From: Oribacterium sp. oral taxon 078 str. F0262
Lineage (GTDB): Bacteria; Bacillota; Clostridia; Lachnospirales; Lachnospiraceae
Reading direction: 5' to 3'
Length of the DNA: 64,000 bases
Assembly: GCF_000160135.1 (NCBI RefSeq)
Contig: NZ_GG729934.1
Location: 538,985 to 602,984, forward strand
This document shows, piece by piece, positions 24,149-33,059 of the stretch. Every line of letters starts with the position of its first letter. The stretch's first letter is position 1. Under the pieces are notes generated by a model. The model did not search any database. It was given only the letters and a program-made list of their open reading frames with translations, and was not told where the DNA came from. Both the position numbers and the translations under genes were made by a program.

Positions 24149-25542
24149 TTGACTCCCTCTCTTGTATCCTTCAGTGAAATTCCCATGGAAAGGAGTCTGT
24201 CCCGGATCTCATCCGCCCTCTTAAAGTCCTTCTTCTCCCTCGCCTTCTGCCTCTCCTCGATCAGCTCCTCCACCTCCCGGTCCAGCTTTTCCTCTTTTCT
24301 CTCCGTCCGGATTCCAAGGACCGAGAGAAGCGTCACGATCGTATCCAGCATATAGCGGCAGATCGCAGCCGAGGACTGCTCCGATACGGAGCTGTTTGCG
24401 ATTCGAACCAGCTCAAAGACCGCGGTGATCGCATCCGCCGTATTGAGATCATCATCCATTCTCTCATTGAAATTCCGCCTCTGCTCCTCTGCCGCTTCCC
24501 GGACCTTCTCCTCTCCCGGAAGGAGCTCCTCCCCCGAAAGCCTTCCGGAAAGCTCCCGAAGACGCTGCACAGCGGTCAGGATGCGCTCGAGACTCTGCTT
24601 TGCGGAGTCCATGAGCTCCGCGGAAAAGTTCAGGGGATTCCTGTAATGGGCGGAGAGCATATAGAAGCGGAGCACCATCGGGTCCCAGCGCTTTATCACA
24701 TCCCGGACCGTAAGAAAATTCCCGAGGGACTTTGACATCTTTTTGTGGTCAATATTGATAAAGGCATTGTGCATCCAGTAGTTCGCGAAGCGCTCTCCGT
24801 GCGCTGCCTCATACTGCGCAATCTCATTCTCATGGTGCGGGAAGATGAGATCCTCTCCTCCGGCATGGATATCCAGGCGGCCCCCGCAGTACTTCGGCGC
24901 CATGACGCAGCACTCCGTGTGCCAGCCCGGTCTCCCCTCAGACCAGGGGGAGTTCCAGTACGGTTCTCCCTCCTTCTTCGGCTTCCACAGAACAAAATCC
25001 GCGGGACTCCGCTTCTTCTCCTCCCCGGAGACCTTCAGCTCCCTGAGTCCGGACTGCAGTTCATCGATATTCTTATGGGAGAGCTCCCCGTAGTTCCGAA
25101 AGGCCTTTGTGTTATAGTAGACCGTGCCGTCATCGGAAGCATAGGCGTAGCCCTTCTCAACGAGCTCCGCAATGAGGGAGATCATGCCGGAGATCTCCTC
25201 CGTCGCCCTGGGGTGTGCGCTCGCAGGCTCGATATTTAAAGCCTTCATATCCTTTTCGACTTCCCCGATATAGCGCTCCGTGATCCTCTGGCAGCTCGTC
25301 CCCTCCTCGTTCGCTTTTTGGATGATTTTATCGTCGACATCCGTATAATTCGATACGTAGTTAAAGCGATAGCCCCGGTATTCCATATAGCGGCGGAAGG
25401 TATCAAAAACGATCATAGGCCTGGCGTTCCCGATATGTATCAGGTTGTAGACGGTGGGCCCGCAGACATACATCCGGATCTTTCCCTCCTCAATGGGTTT
25501 AAATTCCTCTTTCCGGCCGCTCATCGTATTATAGATTCTCAT
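24133..25542 (-). CDS. cysS: Cysteinyl-tRNA synthetase
   Basis: 469 residues, normal length. Class I synthetase signatures are clear: VCGPTVYNLIHIGNARP near the N-terminus (first zinc ligand Cys and HIGH-type motif), GWHTECCVMA and FPHHENEIAQ for the zinc site, and KKMSKSLGN for the KMSKS loop. It charges tRNA-Cys in the cytoplasm. It is the first gene of the cysS-mrnC-rlmB group. I saw no T-box in front of it. Confidence 0.97.
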   Translation of the reverse strand: MRIYNTMSGRKEEFKPIEEGKIRMYVCGPTVYNLIHIGNARPMIVFDTFRRYMEYRGYRFNYVSNYTDVDDKIIQKANEEGTSCQRITERYIGEVEKDMKALNIEPASAHPRATEEISGMISLIAELVEKGYAYASDDGTVYYNTKAFRNYGELSHKNIDELQSGLRELKVSGEEKKRSPADFVLWKPKKEGEPYWNSPWSEGRPGWHTECCVMAPKYCGGRLDIHAGGEDLIFPHHENEIAQYEAAHGERFANYWMHNAFINIDHKKMSKSLGNFLTVRDVIKRWDPMVLRFYMLSAHYRNPLNFSAELMDSAKQSLERILTAVQRLRELSGRLSGEELLPGEEKVREAAEEQRRNFNERMDDDLNTADAITAVFELVRIANSSVSEQSSAAICRYMLDTIVTLLSVLGIRTERKEEKLDREVEELIEERQKAREKKDFKRADEIRDRLLSMGISLKDTREGVKWSRS

Positions 25543-25621
25543 ATCCCCCTCCTTCCATCTCAGGTAGTTTACCCGCTCTCCCCTCTCAAGTCAACGCAGA
25601 ATCCGGATGCGGCGCCGTACA

Positions 25622-25666
25622 GAGAGCGGAAAAGGGAGGGGACCCGCCCCTCCCTTTTCCGCTCTC
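25622..25666. repeat. Perfect 20-bp inverted repeat downstream of htrA, no T-run
   Basis: GAGAGCGGAAAAGGGAGGGG (25622-25641) is exactly complementary to 25647-25666 across a 5-base loop. The position suits a transcription end for htrA, yet neither side has a T-run. Similar GGGAGGGG- or GAGGGGA-containing hairpins follow two other genes (30577, 31889). Confidence 0.75.
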
Positions 25667-25747
25667 CGCCTGATCCTATCCTTTCTCCGCCTGATCCTAT
25701 CCTTTCTCTGTCTGATCCTATCCTTTCTCTTCCCGATCCTATCTTTG
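25664..25747. repeat. 21-bp tandem repeat, four units, at the 3' end of htrA
   Basis: CTCCGCCTGATCCTATCCTTT appears twice exactly, followed by two diverged copies. The last overlaps the final codons and stop of htrA. The unit length is a multiple of three, so repeat number would not disturb any readthrough frame. On the minus strand another frame would read KDRIRRR repeats. Confidence 0.8.
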
Positions 25748-27181
25748 GTATTGATCAAAGAACTGCCTGAACTGCTCCCAAAGCTCTTCATCCGAGGGGC
25801 TGTTCTCCCCTCCGCCTTCCTTCGGAAGCTCCTGCTCCGGATTCTGTGCATCTCCATTTCCTTCATTATTTTCCGGAGCGTCATTTCCCTTATTCGGTTT
25901 CTCGAAGGGGTTCTGAGAGCGGGAGGAACCTCCCTGGTCGGAAGGAGATGTGCTGTTGTGACCGAGCTTCACCTCGGCCTCCGTCTCCACGTACTTTCCG
26001 CTCCCGTCCTGCCTCTGCACTGTGACCTTCACCGTCTCCCCGGCGCGGTACTTCGAAAGCAATGCCTGCAGATCATCATAGCTCTGCACACCCTGCCCAT
26101 CCAGCTTCGTGATGATATCCTTCTCCTGGAGACCGGAATTCTCCGCGGAAGACCCCTCCGCAAACTTATAGATAAAGACGCCCTGCGGCATGTCGAAGCT
26201 CTCCGCCGTCTTCTTGTCGATATTTTTCACCTGGACGCCGAGATATCCCCTCTCGTTCTCCGGCACAACGTCTCTCGTCTGAAGCGTGGAGAGGTTCTCG
26301 ATCACCTGCTTCGCCTTGTCGGAGGGGATGGAATAGCCCATTCCCTCGACATCGGTGTCCGAGTATTTCGCGACATTGATGCCGATCAGCTCCCCGTTCA
26401 TATTGAGAAGCGCGCCGCCGGAATTTCCGGGATTGATCGCGGCGTCGGTCTGCATGAGCCCGGTCTCCGTGCCCTCCTCGGTCTCCACATCCCTGTCCTT
26501 GGCCGAGATGATGCCGGTCGTCACAGACTGCCCATAGCCGAGCGCATTGCCGATCGCGACGACCTGATCCCCGACCTCGGTCTGATCGGAATCTCCCATT
26601 GCGATCACCTTGATCTTTTCCATGGTCTCCGCGGGAATGTCGGAAAGCTTTACCGCGAGCACCGCGATATCCGCCGCCGCATCCGTCCCCTTCACCGCGG
26701 CATTCACCGCGGCGGAATTATCCACAAAGGTCACGGAGAGAGAGTTGGAATCCGTCACCACGTGATTGTTCGTCGCGATCAGAAGCTCCTCCTCCGTCTT
26801 TCCGATGATGACTCCCGATCCGCTCGCCGGAACCTCCGTCTCCTTCGATTGATAATTCCCAAAGAGGGAGAAGCCGTTTTGCTTATAGCGCATCATGTTC
26901 GTGATTGCGACGACGGAGGGCATTGCCTCCTTCGCGACCTGACTCACCGTCTTCCCTCCGGATGAGACCGTCTGCACCGGAGCCTGCTCCTCCTGCTTTG
27001 CCGCATCGTTTGTTTCCTTTTTCTCAAGCGGAGAGGACTCCGCCCTCTTTTCCTCCAGCGTACTCGAAACCCCCGCGGAGATCCCCGCCTTATGCGCGGC
27101 CACATTGACTCCCACCATGGAGGCCCCCGCCACGAGTCCGAAGACCAGTGCCGAGATCACCACTCCCGCTGCTCGCTTCAT
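25739..27181 (-). CDS. htrA: HtrA/DegP-family membrane-anchored serine protease
   Basis: 480 residues. One membrane anchor (VVISALVFGLVAGASMVG) is followed by a charged linker of about 60 residues. The trypsin-like domain holds His140 (ATNNHVV), Asp171 (AADIAVL) and Ser254 (GNSGGALL). A single PDZ domain spans about 290-390 (RGYLGVQVKNID). A Gly/Asn/Pro/Glu-rich tail closes the protein. This is the HtrA/HtrB layout of Firmicutes surface quality-control proteases. A TTG precedes ATG 27181; the ATG has GGGAGGGAAGG. A consensus sigma-A promoter lies just upstream. Confidence 0.94.
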   Translation of the reverse strand: MKRAAGVVISALVFGLVAGASMVGVNVAAHKAGISAGVSSTLEEKRAESSPLEKKETNDAAKQEEQAPVQTVSSGGKTVSQVAKEAMPSVVAITNMMRYKQNGFSLFGNYQSKETEVPASGSGVIIGKTEEELLIATNNHVVTDSNSLSVTFVDNSAAVNAAVKGTDAAADIAVLAVKLSDIPAETMEKIKVIAMGDSDQTEVGDQVVAIGNALGYGQSVTTGIISAKDRDVETEEGTETGLMQTDAAINPGNSGGALLNMNGELIGINVAKYSDTDVEGMGYSIPSDKAKQVIENLSTLQTRDVVPENERGYLGVQVKNIDKKTAESFDMPQGVFIYKFAEGSSAENSGLQEKDIITKLDGQGVQSYDDLQALLSKYRAGETVKVTVQRQDGSGKYVETEAEVKLGHNSTSPSDQGGSSRSQNPFEKPNKGNDAPENNEGNGDAQNPEQELPKEGGGENSPSDEELWEQFRQFFDQYQR

Positions 27182-27221
27182 CAATCCTTCCCTCCCTCAC
27201 TACGATTCTCCCTTTTTGTCT

Positions 27222-27250
27222 ATTCTAATCCTACAGGAAGAATGTGTCAA
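27222..27250 (-). promoter_or_regulatory. Consensus sigma-A promoter of htrA
   Basis: TTGACA, 17-base spacer, TAGAAT on the minus strand. The -35 box overlaps the stop codon of ispF, so htrA has its own transcription although it follows ispF closely. Confidence 0.75.
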
Positions 27251-27750
27251 TTTTGTGAAAGCCCGCGCTCTGCCGCTCCCCTTCCCTCTATCAGAGCGAC
27301 GGCCTGCGCGGCGATCCCCTCTTCCCTTCCGGTGAAGCCGAGTCCCTCCTCCGTGCTCGCCTTTACGGAGACCCCGGAAACGGGGATGCCCAGAGCGGCG
27401 GAGATCCTCTCCCTCATCCTGTCGATATAGGGGCGGAGCTTCGGGCGCTCGAGGAGCACCGTCGCGTCCACATTCACGATCTCATATCCCTTCTCCGTCA
27501 AAAGTCCGGCGATCCTCCTGAGAAGCTCCAGGGAATCCGCTCCCTCATACGCCGGATCGCTGTCCGGGAAATGCTTTCCGATATCGCCAAGCGCCGCCGC
27601 GCCGAGGAGCGCATCCGAGATGGCATGCAAAAGCACGTCCGCATCGGAATGCCCGAGCAGTCCTTTCTCATAGGGAATCTCCACTCCGCCGAGGATCAGC
27701 CTCCTCCCCTCTATCAGCCGATGTACGTCATATCCGCATCCTATTCGCAT
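27247..27750 (-). CDS. ispF: 2-C-methyl-D-erythritol 2,4-cyclodiphosphate synthase
   Basis: 167 residues, the normal size. IspF cyclises CDP-methylerythritol phosphate in the MEP route to isoprenoids. Family marks are the zinc-binding GCGYDVHRL at the start, [29 protein letters not shown], and [13 protein letters not shown] near the end. ATG 27750 has GGGAGG upstream. No other MEP genes are adjacent. Confidence 0.96.
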   Translation of the reverse strand: MRIGCGYDVHRLIEGRRLILGGVEIPYEKGLLGHSDADVLLHAISDALLGAAALGDIGKHFPDSDPAYEGADSLELLRRIAGLLTEKGYEIVNVDATVLLERPKLRPYIDRMRERISAALGIPVSGVSVKASTEEGLGFTGREEGIAAQAVALIEGRGAAERGLSQN

Positions 27751-27807
27751 ATTTCCTCCCATTTCCCCTCCGGGCAGTGCTCCTCAGGCAGAGGAGCGCC
27801 GCCGCTC

Positions 27808-28740
27808 TCACAGGCGGATTCGAAGCCTTCCCGGCACGCAGCATATGCTGAGCTTCCTGGCTCTCCCCCAGGCCTCTCCGTCCGTGTGGACCGGGAGCTC
27901 CTCCTCCATGGAGATCTCCGCTCTCCGGCAGCGATAGCAATGTACCCCGGGCAGCGCCTTGTGGAAGCCGAAGAGCGCGGCTATCATGATCCGGATGAGG
28001 CGGTGCTTGCTCCGCGTGCTCACCACGCAGAGATCCAGGCAGCCATCCGAGCCGTTTGCGCCGGAGGCGAGCAGACAGCCCCCCTCATAGGGATGAACAT
28101 GGGCGGAGATGAAGAGAACATTATTGAATTCTATCCTCCTCTCCGCATCCAGGAGCAGTGCGCCCCGGCTCTTCTTCGCCCTCCGAAGCTCCCGGACAAA
28201 GCTGAGAAAATAGGCAAAGAGCCGGAAGGGAAGGTGAAATCCTCCCCTCTCCCGGCTCCTCCCCTCTTCCTCCAGCATGTCCTGAAAGAGCGCCGCATCA
28301 AATCCGATCCCGGAGCTCACCACAAAGCGTCGGTTTCCCCTCTCGGAATCCAGTACGCCGTAGTCCAGGCGCATCTCCCTCTCCGGCAGCGCCAGCTCGC
28401 GGAGACTTCTGCCCGGCCGATAGCGTTTCCGATAGGTCTTTGCGAAATCATTGCCCGAAGCGCTCGGCACAAAAATGATGGAGACTCTGTCCCGATCAAG
28501 GCAGCTTCCATCCACCACCTCATTCAGGGTTCCGTCTCCTCCCACAACCACGATCGTCCGTTCCTCCTGGCAGCGCTCCGTGAGCTGCCGGGAAATATTT
28601 CTCGCGTCCCCGGTCTTTTCCGTCAGAAAGAGCTCGTAACTCTCCCGATTTTCCGGCCTCTGAAGCGCCTTCTGCATCCTGCGCCAGACTCTCATGCCCC
28701 TCCCGCCGCCGGCACGGGGATTCACTATGATGTAATACAT
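27808..28740 (-). CDS. Diacylglycerol/lipid kinase family protein
   Basis: 310 residues. The catalytic domain shows NPRAGGGRG at the start and VVVGGDGTLNEVVDG, the nucleotide-binding signature of DgkB/YegS-type kinases. PSASGNDFAKTY follows. The C-terminal half (FVVSSGIGFDAALFQD, HTDGEAW) completes the fold. The family phosphorylates diacylglycerol or related lipids at the cytoplasmic membrane face; substrate here is not determinable. ATG 28740 begins the MYYIIVNPRAG signature and has GGAG upstream. Confidence 0.88.
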   Translation of the reverse strand: MYYIIVNPRAGGGRGMRVWRRMQKALQRPENRESYELFLTEKTGDARNISRQLTERCQEERTIVVVGGDGTLNEVVDGSCLDRDRVSIIFVPSASGNDFAKTYRKRYRPGRSLRELALPEREMRLDYGVLDSERGNRRFVVSSGIGFDAALFQDMLEEEGRSRERGGFHLPFRLFAYFLSFVRELRRAKKSRGALLLDAERRIEFNNVLFISAHVHPYEGGCLLASGANGSDGCLDLCVVSTRSKHRLIRIMIAALFGFHKALPGVHCYRCRRAEISMEEELPVHTDGEAWGRARKLSICCVPGRLRIRL

Positions 28741-28913
28741 CCTCTGCTCCAGATCCAATCACCGAAAACCCGGTCCGAATCCAAAAAACTGCATGCCGCG
28801 CCAAAACAAAGCTCTTGGTCCCGGCTTATCCTCCTTTGGACCACTTTTTCAGAAAGTATAGCATGCCCCGGCATTTTCATGTATTAAAAGACTATAAACG
28901 ATGACTTCCCCTC

Positions 28914-30287
28914 TTAAGAGCCCCGCCTTCTGAGCTCTGCGGCGGCGCTTTCGATCTGACTGTCCCCGTCAGAAGCCTCTGCCCCGCTCTCTTCGGAGAG
29001 CCCGATATCCGCTTCGATCCCCGTCTTATGGATGTTCCGCCCCGAGGGCGTATAGTAAAAATGTGTCGTGAACTCGATCGCGGAGCCATCCGTGAACTTC
29101 CGTATCGTCTGAACGATGCCCTTTCCATAGGAACGGCTCCCCATGATGAGAGCTCTCTGATAGTCCTGCAGGGCTCCGGCAAAAAGCTCCGAGGCGGAGG
29201 CGGAATTCTGATTTTGCAAAATCACAATGGGAAGCTCGACGGAATGCCCGTCCTTCGCATACCACTCCTTCCCCTTATCGTGCTTGTCCCTCGTATAGAC
29301 AAGGAGCGTCCTGCCCTCCTGAAAGCCCGCCTTCCCATCGGTGAAGCTCCCAAGATCATCCGGGAGAATGTAGTCGAGAAGTTTCGCCGCGACCTCTACA
29401 TCGCCCCCGGGATTCCCCCGAAGATCGATGATCAGTCCTTTGACAGGCTTCTCGCAGAGAGAATCCAGTGCGGCGAGAAAGTCCTTCTCTCCCTTTTCGT
29501 AAAAGGAGGAGAGGGAGAGATATCCGATATCACTGTCCCTTCCCCCGATCCCGAGGCTCTCCAGTGTGCCCGCCCTCACCGCGGGAATATTGACCTCTCC
29601 CCTCTCGACCCGAAGAGAAATCGTTTCCTCCCCTCTCTCGATCGTAAGCTCCATGGAGCTTCCCTCCGCTCCGCGGACCAGATTGTCCACGATATATCGA
29701 AGGTTCATGGAGCGGATATCAATCCCATCGATTCTTCGGATCACATCCCCTCTCAAAAGTCCCGCTCTCTCCGCCGGTGAACCGGGGTAAACCGTCTCCA
29801 CCGTGCATATATTCGTCTCCGGGTCCTGCTGCACCGCCGCGCCGATCCCCTGATAGACGCCCCTGTGCATGCTCTGATCCTCCGAGAGCTCCTCCTTCGT
29901 ATAGTAAAAGGCATAGGGATCCTCTGAGCGAAGGCTGTTCACAAGCCCCTTGTAGATCCCCTCCTCCGCCTTTTCGCTGTCCTCCTGGTATAAATAATCC
30001 CGCTCGATATACTCCTGTAATTTCGAGAGCTTCCGCTTCACTCTCCCCATGTCGAGCTTCCCGCTCTCCGCTTCCGAGCCGCTCGCCGTCTTTCCCGAAA
30101 AGGAAGAAAAGGAAAGAGACGCTCGGCTTAGCTGATATCCTCCAAGGCAGAGCCCAAATGTAAAAAGCGCTCCCAGCATGCTTCCCCGGAGGAAGCCCGC
30201 CCGATAGCCTCTGTCAGCCTTTGCTCCCGAGGGAGAGCACTCTGTCCTCTCCTCCTCTTTTCCCTCCTGATTCTGCTCTTTTTCCAT
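28914..30287 (-). CDS. ctpA-like: Carboxyl-terminal processing protease, S41 family
   Basis: 457 residues. A cytoplasmic charged stretch and one membrane anchor (FLRGSMLGALFTFGLCLGG) are followed by a PDZ domain (about 170-245) and the S41 catalytic core. LIIDLRGNPGGD and QNQNSASASELFAGAL give the catalytic serine, and GSRSYGKGIVQ gives the lysine. The enzyme acts outside the membrane. ATG 30287 has GGAGAGAG upstream. The frame is open for 85 codons more, but these lack a ribosome binding site and protein-like features. Confidence 0.93.
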   Translation of the reverse strand: MEKEQNQEGKEEERTECSPSGAKADRGYRAGFLRGSMLGALFTFGLCLGGYQLSRASLSFSSFSGKTASGSEAESGKLDMGRVKRKLSKLQEYIERDYLYQEDSEKAEEGIYKGLVNSLRSEDPYAFYYTKEELSEDQSMHRGVYQGIGAAVQQDPETNICTVETVYPGSPAERAGLLRGDVIRRIDGIDIRSMNLRYIVDNLVRGAEGSSMELTIERGEETISLRVERGEVNIPAVRAGTLESLGIGGRDSDIGYLSLSSFYEKGEKDFLAALDSLCEKPVKGLIIDLRGNPGGDVEVAAKLLDYILPDDLGSFTDGKAGFQEGRTLLVYTRDKHDKGKEWYAKDGHSVELPIVILQNQNSASASELFAGALQDYQRALIMGSRSYGKGIVQTIRKFTDGSAIEFTTHFYYTPSGRNIHKTGIEADIGLSEESGAEASDGDSQIESAAAELRRRGS

Positions 30288-30635
30288 AGAATCTCTCTCC
30301 CTCTCCGCTGACCGGCCGATATCCCTTCCTGTCTCTTTCCGCCTGATCTCAAATTCCTGTCGTATTATCGCATCGCCCCGGCTCCTCCGTCCATCGAGGT
30401 CCCCGCTCCGACCGCCAAAGCCAGGGTGAAAAGCGAGCATGAAAGAGCAGATCGCCAAGCGTCCGGGCAATGGATAGACCGCCTTCGACAGAGGGATTAA
30501 GAGGGAAGACAGGGAAAAGCCGCAGAATCCCGCGCTTTCCAAGGATGCGAAGACCCGCGCAGACGATCTCTCCGGGAGAGGGAGGGGCGGGCAGCAATCG
30601 CTGTCCGCCCCTCCCTCTTTTAAGCGCAGCTTCCT
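30288..30635. other. Intergenic region ctpA-like / cdaR-like, one strong hairpin
   Basis: 348 bases. Apart from the hairpin at 30577-30618 I see no small gene, repeat or recognisable promoter. The ctpA promoter should lie here but its hexamers are not obvious. Confidence 0.45.
30577..30618. repeat. Strong hairpin downstream of the CdaR-type gene
   Basis: AGAGGGAGGGGCGG (30577-30590) pairs with CCGCCCCTCCCTCT (30605-30618), and the loop contains a further CAGC/GCTG pair. On the plus strand it is followed by TTTT, but both neighbours are minus-strand genes. On the minus strand there is no T-run. Confidence 0.7.
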
Positions 30636-31724
30636 CTAATAGTCCACGGTCTCCATATATTTCATATACTTCACGACCATGAGCGCGATCTTAAACGTGA
30701 TCGCATCGTCAAAGACCCGAAGGTCCAGTCCGGTGGATCTCTCCAGCTTATCCAGCCGGTAGACGAGGGTATTTCTGTGGATATAGAGCTGACGGGAGGT
30801 CTCTGAGACGTTCAGATTGTTCTCAAAGAATTTATTGATTGTCGCGAGGGTCTCCTCATCGAACTCATCCGGCGAAACCTCGGTGAAGATCTCCCGGATA
30901 AACATCTTGCAAAGCGGAATCGGGAGCTGATAGATGAGTCTTCCGATCCCGAGGGCATTATAGGCGATGATATCCTTATCGACGTAAAAGATCTTCCCGA
31001 CCTCGAGCGCCATCTTCGCCTCTTTATAGGAGCGGGAGACCTCCTTGATCTCATTCACGATCGTTCCATAGGAGATCTTTACCTGCACCATGGCCTCGGT
31101 ATTCATCATATCCAGCATGGTCTCCGCGACCCTCTGGATCTCCTCATAGCCCTCGTTGGGCTTTAACTCCTTCACGACGATGACATTCTTCTCGTCCACC
31201 GCCGTCACAAAATCCTTGCTCCGCGATGCAAAGAGCGTCTTCAGGGCCTCCTGCGCGCCGCTGTCCGTTCCGTTCTTCGTCTCGACGAGATAAACGATGC
31301 GGCGCACGCCGACATCGATATGAAGCTTTTTCGCCCGGTTATAGATATCCACCAGGAGGAGATTGTCGAGGAGGAGGTTCTTCACGAAATTGTCCTTATC
31401 GAACTTCTCCTTATAGGCCACGAGCAGGGTCTGAATCTGAAAAGCCGCCAGCTTTCCGACCATATAGACATCGTCCGTGTCTCCCCGCGCGATCAATACA
31501 TACTCCAGCTGATGCTCATCAAAGATTTTGAAAAACTGAAATCCCCCCGCCGCCTGAGAATCCGCCTGAGAGTTTGCGAAGGAGACGACCATATCGCTGA
31601 TCTCCCTCTCCTCCGAAAAGGTCGTGGCCAGCACCTTGCCGTCGATATCGGCGATTCCGATATCCACCCTGGCGATTCCCTTCAGGGAGTCGATCGTACT
31701 TTGTAATACCTGATTTGAAATCAT
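30636..31724 (-). CDS. CdaR/PucR-family transcriptional regulator
   Basis: 362 residues. The N-terminal sugar-diacid-recognition-type domain (VLQSTIDSLKGIARVDIGIAD) leads to a central GGDEF-like region (about 160-280). A PucR C-terminal helix-turn-helix closes the protein (NKFFENNLNVSETSRQLYIH, then RNTLVYRLDKLE). CdaR in E. coli senses glycerate or glucarate; the effector here is unknown. A clear promoter lies 49 bases upstream. It stands as a single gene. Confidence 0.87.
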   Translation of the reverse strand: MISNQVLQSTIDSLKGIARVDIGIADIDGKVLATTFSEEREISDMVVSFANSQADSQAAGGFQFFKIFDEHQLEYVLIARGDTDDVYMVGKLAAFQIQTLLVAYKEKFDKDNFVKNLLLDNLLLVDIYNRAKKLHIDVGVRRIVYLVETKNGTDSGAQEALKTLFASRSKDFVTAVDEKNVIVVKELKPNEGYEEIQRVAETMLDMMNTEAMVQVKISYGTIVNEIKEVSRSYKEAKMALEVGKIFYVDKDIIAYNALGIGRLIYQLPIPLCKMFIREIFTEVSPDEFDEETLATINKFFENNLNVSETSRQLYIHRNTLVYRLDKLERSTGLDLRVFDDAITFKIALMVVKYMKYMETVDY

Positions 31725-31779
31725 TTGCTCTCCATTCTCTAAGGAAACACTGCTTTGCCTTCACGATGCACCTTTTTCT

Positions 31780-31808
31780 ATCATAATCATCTTTTGGGGA
31801 TATTTCAA
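31780..31808 (-). promoter_or_regulatory. Sigma-A promoter of the CdaR-type gene
   Basis: TTGAAA, 17-base spacer, TATGAT on the minus strand, placing the start site about 50 bases before the ATG. Confidence 0.65.
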
Positions 31809-31888
31809 GCTTCCACGAAAAAAAAGCGGCGCAATCACCGGAATACGCCGCTGCTCTCTGTCCGCTTTTGGACTAAGTGTATAAGTCA

Positions 31889-31921
31889 GGCCCGGAGAGG
31901 GGAAAATCCCCTCTCCGGGCC
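31889..31921. repeat. Perfect 15-bp hairpin behind msmK-like gene, no T-run
   Basis: GGCCCGGAGAGGGGA (31889-31903) pairs exactly with 31907-31921 over an AAA loop. It follows the stop of the ATPase gene by 25 bases. It lacks a T-run on both strands. Confidence 0.75.
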
Positions 31922-31946
31922 GCTGAGATATCCGTCGATCCGGCAC

Positions 31947-33059
31947 TCAGTTTGTGATCGTCTCCTCCGTCTCCTTATCGAAGATGTGGATCTTGTTCTC
32001 GTCGATCGCGAACTTCACGGTATCGCCGGTACGGGCCTTGGTCTTCGGATTCACCCTCGCAGTCCAGGAGGCATCTCCCAGATCGAAGTAGAGGAGGGTC
32101 TCCGCGCCGAGCATCTCATAGACTCTGATCTCCGCGGAGATGAGTGACTTCGCATGATTTCGGAGGGCCTCCTCATCATCGTGAAGATCCTCCGGGCGGA
32201 TGCCGAGCGTCACGGTACGTCCGATATATCCCTTCTCCTTCAGCGCCTTCGCCTTCTTCTCATTCAGTGCGATCTCATGTCCGGCAAAGCTAAGATGCAG
32301 CTCTCCGTTCACCTCCGTGCATTCCGCATCAATCATATTCATCTGCGGAGAACCGATGAAGCCGGCGACAAACTTATTGCAGGGCGTGTCGTAGAGATTC
32401 TCCGGCGTATCCACCTGCTGGATGATGCCGTCCTTCAGGACGACGATCCTCGTTCCCAGCGTCATAGCCTCTGTCTGATCATGCGTGACATAAATGATGG
32501 TCGTCTCCAGAGACTTATGAAGCTTTGCGATCTCTACCCGCATCTGTGCGCGAAGCTTCGCGTCCAGGTTGGAGAGCGGCTCGTCCATGAGGAACACCTT
32601 CGGCCTTCTCACAATGGCACGGCCCATCGCGACTCTCTGTCTCTGTCCTCCGGAGAGAGCCTTCGGCTTTCTGTCCAGAAGATGCTCGAGATCGAGGATC
32701 CTGGCCGCCTCATGCACCTTCTTGTCGATCTCATCCTTCGGCACCTTCCGAAGCTTGAGCCCGAAGGCCATGTTGTCATAGACAGACATATGAGGATAGA
32801 GGGCATAGTTCTGGAAGACCATGGCGATATCCCGATCCTTCGGCTCCACATCGTTCATGCGCTTCCCATCGATGAAGAGGTCGCCGGAGCTGATATCCTC
32901 AAGTCCCGCCACCATGCGGAGGGTCGTTGACTTTCCGCAGCCGGAGGGACCGACAAAAATGATAAATTCCTTGTCCTCAATCTCCAGGTTGAAATCCTTT
33001 ACGGCGACGAAGCCGTTCGGATACTTCTTCACAACGTTCTTCAGCTGTACACTGGCCAT
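31947..33059 (-). CDS. msmK: Sugar ABC transporter ATP-binding protein, MsmK/UgpC type
   Basis: 370 residues. The nucleotide-binding domain has Walker A GPSGCGKST, Q-loop FQNYALYPHM, signature LSGGQRQR and Walker B VFLMDEP, with the H-loop in YVTHDQ. The C-terminal regulatory OB-type domain (LGIRPEDLHD) is that of CUT1 ATPases. No permease or SBP gene is adjacent. In Gram-positive bacteria a single MsmK-type ATPase often powers several CUT1 importers, and the sucrose/fructan system at 56-59 kb lacks its own. It is alone between long non-coding regions. ATG 33059 was taken because the protein starts with the usual MASVQLKNV. Confidence 0.93.
   Translation of the reverse strand: MASVQLKNVVKKYPNGFVAVKDFNLEIEDKEFIIFVGPSGCGKSTTLRMVAGLEDISSGDLFIDGKRMNDVEPKDRDIAMVFQNYALYPHMSVYDNMAFGLKLRKVPKDEIDKKVHEAARILDLEHLLDRKPKALSGGQRQRVAMGRAIVRRPKVFLMDEPLSNLDAKLRAQMRVEIAKLHKSLETTIIYVTHDQTEAMTLGTRIVVLKDGIIQQVDTPENLYDTPCNKFVAGFIGSPQMNMIDAECTEVNGELHLSFAGHEIALNEKKAKALKEKGYIGRTVTLGIRPEDLHDDEEALRNHAKSLISAEIRVYEMLGAETLLYFDLGDASWTARVNPKTKARTGDTVKFAIDENKIHIFDKETEETITN

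Noticed and set aside
25664-25747. CRISPR array
   Set aside because: Units are contiguous without unique spacers; no cas genes. It is a simple tandem repeat.
25607-26965. Plus-strand open frame of 452 codons opposite htrA
   Set aside because: The minus strand holds all HtrA catalytic motifs; the plus frame has none.
28914-30542. Longer form of the ctp protease starting at 30542
   Set aside because: No ribosome binding site there; ATG 30287 has one and gives a normal anchor.
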